From: DAOTUL01 sp034437435
GTDB taxonomy: Bacteria; Chloroflexota; Anaerolineae; Aggregatilineales; Phototrophicaceae
Assembly: GCA_964417785.1 (NCBI GenBank)
Contig: CAYQJO010000028.1
Location: 1 to 28,619, forward strand
Length of the DNA stretch: 28,619 nt
Direction of reading: 5' to 3'
Under the pieces are notes generated by a model that was not told the origin of the DNA, searched no databases, and was given only the letters and a program-made list of their open reading frames with translations. The translations under genes were made by a program, and so were the position numbers. Position 1 is the first letter of the stretch; every line of letters begins with the position of its first letter. This document shows, piece after piece, positions 8,048-15,188 of this stretch.

Positions 8048-8866
8048 ATGAGCAACCTGTTCGACCTGACTGGCAAAGTGGCCGCCGTAACTGGCGGAGC
8101 GGGTGTACTGGGCAAATCGATCTGTGAAGCACTGGCGGCTGCCGGTGTATCAGTCGCGATTCTCGATATTGCCGGTGACCGGACCGAGGAACGCGCCCAT
8201 GCCATCAACGAGGCAGGTGGCAAAGCCATCGGTGTCCAGGTCGATGTCCTCGATAAAGAGTCGATTAAAGCCGCTGCCAACAAAATTATCGATACGTTCG
8301 GCAAAATCGACATCCTCATCAACGGCGCTGGTGGCAACAAACCCCAGGCGACGGTCTCATCGGATATGCCGTTTTTCGACCTGCCCAAAGACGCCATTGA
8401 TTGGGTCTTCAATCTCAACATACTTGGCACCATCCTGCCCTCGCAGATTTTCGGCAAATTCATGGCGGAAAAAGGCGAGGGTGTTATTCTCAACGTATCC
8501 TCCATGACCTCAATGCGCCCACTCACCCGCGTGGTCGCCTATGGCAACGCCAAAGCCGCCGTGAACAACTTCACGCAGTGGTTGGCCGTCCATCTGGCCC
8601 AGGAATACGGCCCGAATATCCGCGTAAACGCCATAGCGCCCGGTTTCTTCCTCACCGACCAGAACCGTTTCTTGCTCACCGATGAAAAAACCGGCGAACT
8701 CTCACAGCGCGGCCAGCAGATTATCGACCACACCCCGGCGAGTCGCTTTGGCGACCCGGAAGACCTGGTTGGAACCATCATCTATCTCGTCTCCGACGCA
8801 GCCCGCTTTGTTACCGGCATTGTAGTCCCCATCGACGGTGGCTTCAGCGCCTACAGCGGAGTCTAA
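8048..8866 (+). CDS. uxuB: SDR-family D-mannonate (fructuronate) oxidoreductase
   Basis: The 272-residue Rossmann protein has TGGAGVLGK (15-23, cofactor glycine loop), INGAGG (91-96), the catalytic serine region NVSS (149-152) and YGNAK with Y165/K169. The segment PFFDLPKDAIDWVFNLNILGT is characteristic of the SDR-type mannonate oxidoreductases found in Bacillus-like uronate operons (YjmF type), which reduce D-fructuronate to D-mannonate with NAD(P)H. A strong AAAGGAGA site precedes the ATG. It leads a + strand operon with a LarA-like protein, 6PGDH, a HAD protein and uronate isomerase, which supports the substrate assignment. Related SDRs act on other sugar acids, so the exact substrate is inferred. 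Confidence 0.75.
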   Translation: MSNLFDLTGKVAAVTGGAGVLGKSICEALAAAGVSVAILDIAGDRTEERAHAINEAGGKAIGVQVDVLDKESIKAAANKIIDTFGKIDILINGAGGNKPQATVSSDMPFFDLPKDAIDWVFNLNILGTILPSQIFGKFMAEKGEGVILNVSSMTSMRPLTRVVAYGNAKAAVNNFTQWLAVHLAQEYGPNIRVNAIAPGFFLTDQNRFLLTDEKTGELSQRGQQIIDHTPASRFGDPEDLVGTIIYLVSDAARFVTGIVVPIDGGFSAYSGV

Positions 8867-8869
8867 ATC

Positions 8870-10150
8870 ATGACAATTGACACCCGATTACGTGCGCAGG
8901 CCGTCGCCGCTGGCGATCAACTACTGGATGAAGACACCATCCGCCAGACACTTGAGGATGGTCTTGGCGGCAGGTTCACCGGAGCAAAAGTCCTGGCTTT
9001 GATCCCGGATCACACCCGTACCCTGCCCCTACACCAGTTATTCCGTTTGGCCGTTGATGTGCTGGCCGACACCCGCCAGCTTGATTTCATGGTGGCGCTG
9101 GGGACCCATCCCGCACTGAGTGATAATGAGATCAACAGACTGGTTGGCATCACCGCCGAACAGCGCCGGGGCATCTACGCACATATCGGGTTGTTCAATC
9201 ACGCCTGGGATAACCCCAACGCACTGACACAGGTCGGCACCATCACACAGGATGAGATCAAAGCCATCGCCGGTGATGTCTGGCATCCGTCACTCGGTGG
9301 CGATGTCCCGGTACGCATTAACCGCCTCGCGCTCGAATACGATCACATCATCATCTTCGGCCCCACCTTCCCTCATGAAGTAGTCGGGTTTTCCGGCGGA
9401 GCAAAGTATCTGTTCCCCGGTATTTCCGGTCCGGAGATGATTAACGTCACACACTGGTTGGGCGCACTCATCACCATTCTCGACACCATCGGCATTGAAG
9501 ACACACCCATCCGCCGCGTGATTCACGCCGCCGCCGAACATATCCCGACACCGATCACGCTGGTCGGCATGACAGTCATCAAAAACGGACTGGACGGCCT
9601 CTTCATCGGTGACCATCTGGCCGCCCACCACGCCGCATCGCAGCGATCCGCACAGAAGCACATTGTCTGGGTCGATCAGCCCTTCCAGCGGGTGCTGTCC
9701 GTTACACCGCCCATGTACGATGAGTTGTGGACTGGTGCCAAAGCCATGTACAAAGTCGAACCGGCCATCGCTGACGGTGGTGAGGTGATTGTCTACGCTC
9801 CCCACCTGGATACGGTCAGCCATGTACACGGCCATTACATCTACGAAGCCGGTTATCATGTGCGCGATTACTTCCTCAAGCAGTGGGATCAGTTCAAGCA
9901 CATCCCACTGGGTGTGCTGGCACACGGGACCCATCTGCGCGGAAGCGGCACCTTCGAGAACGGTGTCGAACACGCCCGTATCCATGTGACCCTTGCCAGC
10001 CGAATCTCGAAAGAAGACTGTACCCGACTCGCTCTAGGATACATGGACCCGGACAGCATCGACATCAACACGTTCAAAGACCGGGAAGATGAAGGCATTC
10101 TCTTCATTCCGAAAGCCGGTGAAACTCTGTACCGGGTCCGCGACAGATAA
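8870..10150 (+). CDS. LarA-family nickel-dependent racemase/epimerase homologue, possible D-gluconate/D-mannonate 2-epimerase
   Basis: The 426-residue protein matches lactate racemase LarA. PDHTR (R50), ALGTHPALSDNE (H80) and PHEVVGFSGGAK (H169, K179), then VTHW (H195), reproduce the key residues. The His-Lys-His spacing of 10 and 16 residues equals that of LarA H174-K184-H200, which hold the nickel-pincer cofactor, so a functional cofactor site is likely. LarA homologues are known to racemise or epimerise various 2-hydroxy acids, including D-gluconate at C2. Here the gene lies 3 bases after a mannonate oxidoreductase and 20 bases before 6-phosphogluconate dehydrogenase, so I infer interconversion of mannonate and gluconate. 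The larB/larC/larE cofactor genes are not in the window. Substrate is inference; family is secure. Confidence 0.85.
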   Translation: MTIDTRLRAQAVAAGDQLLDEDTIRQTLEDGLGGRFTGAKVLALIPDHTRTLPLHQLFRLAVDVLADTRQLDFMVALGTHPALSDNEINRLVGITAEQRRGIYAHIGLFNHAWDNPNALTQVGTITQDEIKAIAGDVWHPSLGGDVPVRINRLALEYDHIIIFGPTFPHEVVGFSGGAKYLFPGISGPEMINVTHWLGALITILDTIGIEDTPIRRVIHAAAEHIPTPITLVGMTVIKNGLDGLFIGDHLAAHHAASQRSAQKHIVWVDQPFQRVLSVTPPMYDELWTGAKAMYKVEPAIADGGEVIVYAPHLDTVSHVHGHYIYEAGYHVRDYFLKQWDQFKHIPLGVLAHGTHLRGSGTFENGVEHARIHVTLASRISKEDCTRLALGYMDPDSIDINTFKDREDEGILFIPKAGETLYRVRDR

Positions 10151-10170
10151 CATAAGAGGGAGACACACCG

Positions 10171-11574
10171 ATGCCCGAATACTCAGTAGGAATGATTGGA
10201 CTTGGCGTAATGGGGGGCAATCTGGCCCGCAACCTGGCAAGCAAGGGCTTCAGCGTGGCCGGTTACGATCTGGACGAGAGCAAACGGCAGGAATTTACCA
10301 GCCACGCCGATGAAGGCACGCTGGCGAGCTTCCCGGATACGGCGAGCTTTCTTAATAGCCTGGAAAAGCCGCGCCGGATCATCCTGTTGGTTCCGTCCAG
10401 TGTGGTGGAAAGCGCCATCGACTCGCTCAAGCCACATCTGGACCGGGGTGATCTGCTCATCGATCTGGGCAACAGCTTCTTCAGCGACACGGAGCGCATC
10501 AACGCCGAACTGGAACAAGACGGTCTGCTGTTTATTGGCAGCGGCGTATCCGGCGGCGAAAAAGGTGCATTGCGCGGTCCATCGATCATGCCAGGCGGCC
10601 AACCCGAAGCCTACGAGCTGATTCGACCGGCATTTGAGGCCATCGCTGCCAGAGTCGGTGACGAACCATGTGTCACCTATATCGGCCCGCGTGGTTCCGG
10701 CCATTACGTCAAAATGGTCCATAACGGCATCGAATATGGCATTATGCAGTTGATCGCAGAAGCCTACGACATTTTGACCCGCGTCGCCGGTGCCACCGCC
10801 GACGAACTCTACCAGGCATTCAGTACATGGAACGAGGCTGAACTTGACTCGTACCTGATCCAGATCACCGCCGACATTTTCTCGCGCACCGATCCGGAAA
10901 CCGGCCAGCCGATGGTAGACATGATCCTGGATGAAGCACGCCAGAAAGGTACCGGCAAATGGACCAGTCAGAATGCGCTCGACATCGGCATCCCCATCCA
11001 TACTATCAACGCAGCCGTCGATTCGCGCATTCTCTCGGCCCTGAAAAATGAGCGTGTCGCTGCCAGCCAGGTCTTTGACGGACCTCAGCCGACCTTCACC
11101 GGCGACCGGGCTGCGTTGTTTGACGATGTGCGACAGGCGCTTTACGCCGGTATACTCTGCACCTATGCCCAGGGCATCAAACTGATGCAGGCCGCTAGCC
11201 AGGAATATGACTACAATCTGAACATAGCCGACATCGCCCGAATCTGGCGCGGTGGCTGCATCATTCGTGCTGCCCTGCTTGAAGACATCCGCAAGGTCTA
11301 CGCCGAACAACCTGACCTGTCGAATATGCTGCTGGCAGAGCCGTTCAAATCCGCCATCCAGTCACGACAGGCGGCCTGGCGCTCGGTGATCCAGACCGCC
11401 ATCGGACACGGCATTCCGGTCCCTTCACTGTCGAATTCTATGGCCTACTTCGATGGCTACCGTACTGACCGTTTGCCTGCCAACCTGACCCAGGCTCAGC
11501 GCGATTACTTCGGTTCACACACCTATCGCCGGATTGACCGGGATGGTGTTTTCCATACAGAGTGGGAGTCATGA
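10171..11574 (+). CDS. gnd: 6-phosphogluconate dehydrogenase, decarboxylating
   Basis: The 467-residue length is that of the classical long bacterial enzyme. GLGVMGGNLARN (about 10-21) is the dinucleotide-binding loop, GSGVSGGEKGALRGPSIMPGG is the family signature, and GSGHYVKMVHNGIEYG contains the catalytic lysine and the HNGIEY motif. GKWTSQNALDIGIPI and RIWRGGCIIRA complete the C-terminal helical domain. It converts 6-phosphogluconate to ribulose 5-phosphate, CO2 and NAD(P)H. A good GAGGGAG site precedes the ATG. The stop overlaps the ATG of the HAD gene. In this operon it would be the exit from a uronate/gluconate branch into the pentose phosphates; zwf is also in the window but far away on the other strand. 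Confidence 0.93.
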   Translation: MPEYSVGMIGLGVMGGNLARNLASKGFSVAGYDLDESKRQEFTSHADEGTLASFPDTASFLNSLEKPRRIILLVPSSVVESAIDSLKPHLDRGDLLIDLGNSFFSDTERINAELEQDGLLFIGSGVSGGEKGALRGPSIMPGGQPEAYELIRPAFEAIAARVGDEPCVTYIGPRGSGHYVKMVHNGIEYGIMQLIAEAYDILTRVAGATADELYQAFSTWNEAELDSYLIQITADIFSRTDPETGQPMVDMILDEARQKGTGKWTSQNALDIGIPIHTINAAVDSRILSALKNERVAASQVFDGPQPTFTGDRAALFDDVRQALYAGILCTYAQGIKLMQAASQEYDYNLNIADIARIWRGGCIIRAALLEDIRKVYAEQPDLSNMLLAEPFKSAIQSRQAAWRSVIQTAIGHGIPVPSLSNSMAYFDGYRTDRLPANLTQAQRDYFGSHTYRRIDRDGVFHTEWES

Positions 11575-12443
11575 TCGACCAGTTCCAACCAGAACACGAT
11601 TTCTTCATCGGTATCGACTCCGATGGATGTGTTTTCGATACGATGGAGATCAAGCACAAAGAGTGCTTCACCCCCAATATCATCAAGTTCTGGAATTTAC
11701 AGGCCGTCTCGCGCTATGCACGTGAGGTATGTGAGTTCGTCAACCTGTACTCGGTCTGGCGCGGGACCAATCGCTGGACCGGCATCATTCTGGTGCTGGA
11801 CCTGCTGCGCCAGAGGACAGAAGTCCAGCAGCGCGGTGTGGACATCCTATCTGCCGAAGATCTGCGCCAGTTCATCAACCAGAATCAATATCCGCTCAGC
11901 AATGACGGCATCAAAGCCTACATGGCCGCCTATCCAGAAGCCGATCTTGAGACCGCACTGATCTGGTCAAATGCGGTGAATGACAGTATTCACGACATGG
12001 TTCACGGCATACCGCCTTTCTCCTATGTCCATAAAGCTCTGGAAGCCATGCACAGCCGGGCTGATATGATCGTCGTGTCGGCCACACCGGTCGCCACGTT
12101 GGAGAAAGAATGGCGCGAACACGACATCGCTCGCTTCGTGCGATTAATCGGCGGTCAGGAACTCGGCAGCAAGAGCCAGATCATCCAGCAGGCTGCCGCC
12201 GGCAAATATGCCCCGGAGCACATCTTGATGATCGGCGACGCACCCGGCGATCTACGAGCAGTCCGTACGGTCAATGGGTTGTTCTACCCGATCATCCCCG
12301 GCCATGAGGAATCATCCTGGCAGCGCTTCCACGACGAGGCCATGCCGCGTTTCTTCGCCGGGACTTATGCCGGGGCCTATGAGGCCAAACTGATAAAAGA
12401 GTACGAAAGTCACCTGCCAGAGACGCCCCCCTGGCAGGTATAA
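11571..12443 (+). CDS. HAD-superfamily hydrolase
   Basis: A 290-residue protein with HAD motif I DSDGCVFDT (nucleophile D16, acid D18), motif II VVSATP, a following lysine in GSKSQ, and motif IV MIGDAPGD. A large helical insertion of about 130 residues between motif I and motif II indicates a C1-type cap. Most such proteins are phosphatases for small phosphorylated metabolites. The ATG at 11571 is preferred to an in-frame GTG at 11562 because it forms an ATGA overlap with the upstream 6PGDH stop and follows GGGAG. It is translationally coupled to 6PGDH and ends at the start region of the uronate isomerase, so a sugar- or sugar-acid-phosphate substrate is plausible, but unproven. Confidence 0.8.
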   Translation: MIDQFQPEHDFFIGIDSDGCVFDTMEIKHKECFTPNIIKFWNLQAVSRYAREVCEFVNLYSVWRGTNRWTGIILVLDLLRQRTEVQQRGVDILSAEDLRQFINQNQYPLSNDGIKAYMAAYPEADLETALIWSNAVNDSIHDMVHGIPPFSYVHKALEAMHSRADMIVVSATPVATLEKEWREHDIARFVRLIGGQELGSKSQIIQQAAAGKYAPEHILMIGDAPGDLRAVRTVNGLFYPIIPGHEESSWQRFHDEAMPRFFAGTYAGAYEAKLIKEYESHLPETPPWQV

Positions 12444-12444
12444 T
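12412..12444 (+). promoter_or_regulatory. Perfect 9-bp inverted repeat abutting a consensus -10 box upstream of uronate isomerase
   Basis: ACCTGCCAG (12412-12420) and CTGGCAGGT (12431-12439) are exact reverse complements separated by 10 bases. The last base of the repeat is the first T of a perfect TATAAT (12439-12444). The element overlaps the final codons of the HAD gene. CTGCCA at 12414-12419 is a possible but widely spaced -35 (19 bases). It can be read as an operator over an internal promoter, or as an RNA hairpin between two operon genes. No immediate T-tract follows, so a simple terminator is less likely. Confidence 0.5.
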
Positions 12445-12475
12445 GTGGCTGTGTTTTAAGAAAGGACTCAACTTC

Positions 12476-13885
12476 ATGGCGTCACTCCACCCCGACCGTT
12501 TCTTCAGTCCCGATCCTACCCAGCGGTCGGTTGCACGCGATCTGTACAACACCGTCAAGGATTTGCCGCTCGTCTGCCCGCACGGACATGTCGATCCGCG
12601 CATGTTCGTTGACGCGGATTACAGCTTTGGCACCCCCGCCGACCTGCTCATCATCCCCGATCATTATATATTCCGTATGCTCTACTCGCAGGGCATTCCA
12701 CTGGAGAAACTCGGCGTACCGCGCTGGGACGGCGGCGAAACAGAAACCGATCATCGCGCCATCTGGAAACGCTTCGCCGAAAACTTCTACCTGTTCCGGG
12801 GGACGCCTACCGGCGTGTGGATCAATCAGGAATTGCACGAGGTCTTCGACGTCGACATCAAGCTGAATGGTGATAACGCCGATGAGGTCTACGATCACAT
12901 TGCAGCCCAGCTTGCCAAACCAGAATTCCGCCCGCGTGCCTTGTTTGATCGCTTCAATATCGAAGTCCTGGCGACAACCGACGCAGCCACCGACACACTG
13001 GAGTATCATCAGGCCATCCGCGACTCGGATTGGAACGGCAATATTATCCCGACATTCCGCCCCGATGCCGTCGTCAACCTGGATACCGAAAACTGGGACA
13101 AGAACATCGAGACACTTTCGCAGGTCTCCAGTGTAGATGTGAAAGACTATCAGACTTTCATCCAGGCATTGGAGCAGCGCCGCGCTTTCTTCAAAGACAT
13201 GGGCGCAAAGGCGACCGACCACGCTGCTTTGACCGCTCACACCGTCGAACTCTCCGATGCTGAAGCCGATGCGATCTTCCAGCGTGCGCTCAAGAGCGAG
13301 GCCACCGCCGACGACGCCACCCAGTTCACCGGCCATATGCTGATGCAGATGGCACGGATGAGTGTCGAAGACGGCCTGGTGATGCAAATTCATATCGGAT
13401 CGTTCCGCAATCATAATCCGGTTATCTTTGACCGCTTCGGGCGTGACAAAGGCTGCGACATCCCCATCGCCAGTGAGTTCACCCGCAACCTCAAACCGCT
13501 GCTGAACAAATACGCCAACGCCAGCAATTACAGTCTGATTCTGTTCAATCTGGACGAGACAACCTACGCCCGTGAACTGGCACCGATAGCCGGTCATTAC
13601 CCGGCAGTGAAACTGGGTCCACCCTGGTGGTTCCACGACAGCCTTAACGGTATGCACCGCTATTTCGATCAGGTAATGGAGACTGCTGGCCTGTATAACA
13701 CAGCCGGATTCAATGACGATACCCGCGCCTTCCCCTCCATTCCGGCACGCCACGATCTGTGGCGACGGGCTGCGGCGGACTGGATCGCCAGTCTGGTCGT
13801 TCGCGGTCTGATTGATCTCGATGAGGCAACCGAGATGACACGCGACACAGCGTATAGTCTGGCAAAGAAAGCCTACAATCTTTAG
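12476..13885 (+). CDS. uxaC: Uronate (glucuronate) isomerase
   Basis: A 469-residue amidohydrolase-fold enzyme, the usual length for UxaC. The metal-binding HxH is seen in LVCPHGHVDP (H36, H38). Other family blocks include FNIEVLATTDAATD, FTGHMLMQMARM, GLVMQIHIGSFRNHN and AVKLGPPWWFHDS. It isomerises D-glucuronate to D-fructuronate (and galacturonate to tagaturonate) as the first step of hexuronate breakdown. The ATG at 12476 is preferred to the one at 12443 because AAAGGA is correctly spaced before it and because the in-frame upstream extension overlaps the putative -10 box at 12439-12444. It shares the operon with mannonate oxidoreductase. Mannonate dehydratase (uxuA) is absent from the window. 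Confidence 0.92.
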   Translation: MASLHPDRFFSPDPTQRSVARDLYNTVKDLPLVCPHGHVDPRMFVDADYSFGTPADLLIIPDHYIFRMLYSQGIPLEKLGVPRWDGGETETDHRAIWKRFAENFYLFRGTPTGVWINQELHEVFDVDIKLNGDNADEVYDHIAAQLAKPEFRPRALFDRFNIEVLATTDAATDTLEYHQAIRDSDWNGNIIPTFRPDAVVNLDTENWDKNIETLSQVSSVDVKDYQTFIQALEQRRAFFKDMGAKATDHAALTAHTVELSDAEADAIFQRALKSEATADDATQFTGHMLMQMARMSVEDGLVMQIHIGSFRNHNPVIFDRFGRDKGCDIPIASEFTRNLKPLLNKYANASNYSLILFNLDETTYARELAPIAGHYPAVKLGPPWWFHDSLNGMHRYFDQVMETAGLYNTAGFNDDTRAFPSIPARHDLWRRAAADWIASLVVRGLIDLDEATEMTRDTAYSLAKKAYNL

Positions 13886-13897
13886 GCGGTGGATGAG

Positions 13898-14977
13898 ATG
13901 GAATTCCCTGAGCTAATCGAGGCAGTCGGTCAGCGTCAGACCATGGTCAAGTCGTATCTGAATGAGAACGGTATCTCGTTCAGCTACAAGCACCTGGAAG
14001 ATGCGGTCTACAGTTACGTCAATGCCGGTGGTAAGGCGCTGCGCTCAGCCGTGATGATGTTTTGCTGTGGTGCGGTCGGTGGCGACGAGCAGACCGCCGT
14101 CCCGGCTGCCGCCGCCATCGAACTCTACCATACATTTACACTCGTCCATGACGACATCATCGACCGCGATGAACTGCGTCGTGGGGTGCCAACCGTGCAT
14201 GTGGATTTTGCCGAACGCGGTCGGCGCGAACTCGGCCTACAGGATGAAGCCGCCGACCACTATGGCCTCGCGCTCGCCATCCTCGCCGGTGATATGCAGC
14301 AGGGATGGGCCGCCTCGCTCTTCCCTGACCTGTATCATCGCTATGGGTTGCCAGCCGAACTGGCGCTGAATCTAGTAAAAGAGTTGTTCCACAAAACGCA
14401 GGTCGCACTCATCAACGGTGAAACGGTCGATGTCCTCCAGGCGCAGACCCCCGTTGACCAGATCACCGAAGACGCAGTGCTGAAAATGCTCCAACAGAAA
14501 ACCGGTGTGCTGTATGAATTCGCCGGTCGAGCCGGGACCGCCATCGGCCTCAAGACACCTGATTTGCACCATCCAAAGGTTGAGGCACTGGCAAATTTCA
14601 CCGCGCTCTGCGGCACCGCCTTCCAGATTCAGGACGATGTTCTCGGTGTCGTCGGAAGCGAGAAACAACTGGGCAAACCGGTCGGATCAGACATCCGCGA
14701 GGGCAAGCGGACTGTCATTGTCCTCAACAGCCTGCAACGGATGTCACCAACGGAACGAGAGTTCACATTGTCAGTCCTCGGCGATCATAATGCCGCAGCC
14801 GGTAACGTTCAGACACTAATCGCCCTGCTAGAATCGTCCGGTGGTGTCGATTACGCGCAACAACTCGCCCGCGATTACATCAATCGTGCGCTGCAATATC
14901 TCGATCAGATACCGGATAGCCACTACAAAGACTTGCTGCGTACATGGGCGCGGTACATTGTCGAGCGTGAACTGTAG
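13898..14977 (+). CDS. Polyprenyl (isoprenyl diphosphate) synthetase
   Basis: A 359-residue all-helical trans-prenyltransferase. The first Asp-rich motif is VHDDIID (DDIID at 85-89) with RRGVPTVH behind it. The second is QIQDDVLG (246-250), where the last Asp of DDxxD is replaced by Gly, a variant common in this branch. GKPVGSDIREGKRT follows. It condenses isopentenyl diphosphate with an allylic diphosphate. The aromatic F80 five residues before the first motif hints at a short-to-medium chain product, which is only a weak guide. ATG 13898 is chosen over GTG 13889 because GGCGGTGGA lies before it. It closely follows uxaC, but its metabolic link to the sugar-acid genes is unclear. Confidence 0.88.
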   Translation: MEFPELIEAVGQRQTMVKSYLNENGISFSYKHLEDAVYSYVNAGGKALRSAVMMFCCGAVGGDEQTAVPAAAAIELYHTFTLVHDDIIDRDELRRGVPTVHVDFAERGRRELGLQDEAADHYGLALAILAGDMQQGWAASLFPDLYHRYGLPAELALNLVKELFHKTQVALINGETVDVLQAQTPVDQITEDAVLKMLQQKTGVLYEFAGRAGTAIGLKTPDLHHPKVEALANFTALCGTAFQIQDDVLGVVGSEKQLGKPVGSDIREGKRTVIVLNSLQRMSPTEREFTLSVLGDHNAAAGNVQTLIALLESSGGVDYAQQLARDYINRALQYLDQIPDSHYKDLLRTWARYIVEREL

Positions 14978-15188
14978 CCGTCCACGCGAATTTTCCTAAA
15001 TTACAGTTAGATTTCTTCCAATACTGTTACATTACTTTCCTTTCCAGAACATTCCCGCTACAATGAAGCTATCAAAACAACTCTTATTATTCCTATAACT
15101 TCAATGCGTTTTACGTTAACACTTTTGCTTGTAATTGTATTAAACATGTGCTATCTTCACAGGGGAAACATTAGCGCGGGACGCTACT
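14978..15188 (+). promoter_or_regulatory. AT-rich leader of the TIR gene pair with extended -10 promoter
   Basis: This 211-base stretch holds no convincing ORF. By hand count, 15001-15180 is about 35% GC, much lower than the flanking genes. TTGTAA (15129-15134) and TATCTT (15152-15157) are 17 bases apart, with TG at 15149-15150 forming an extended -10; transcription would start about 25 bases before the TIR-NACHT ATG. The rest of the region shows no clear hairpin terminator, so transcription from the sugar-acid operon could read through. Confidence 0.45.

Noticed and set aside
12412..12439. Inverted repeat as a Rho-independent terminator
   Set aside because: The stem is strong, but no T-run follows directly and a downstream operon gene starts 37 bases later; operator or processing hairpin fits better.
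12482..13753. 423-codon antisense open frame opposite uronate isomerase
   Set aside because: It mirrors a clearly recognisable UxaC sequence, has no family resemblance and no ribosome site; long antisense frames are a codon-bias effect here (also 10183-11310 and 9290-9985).
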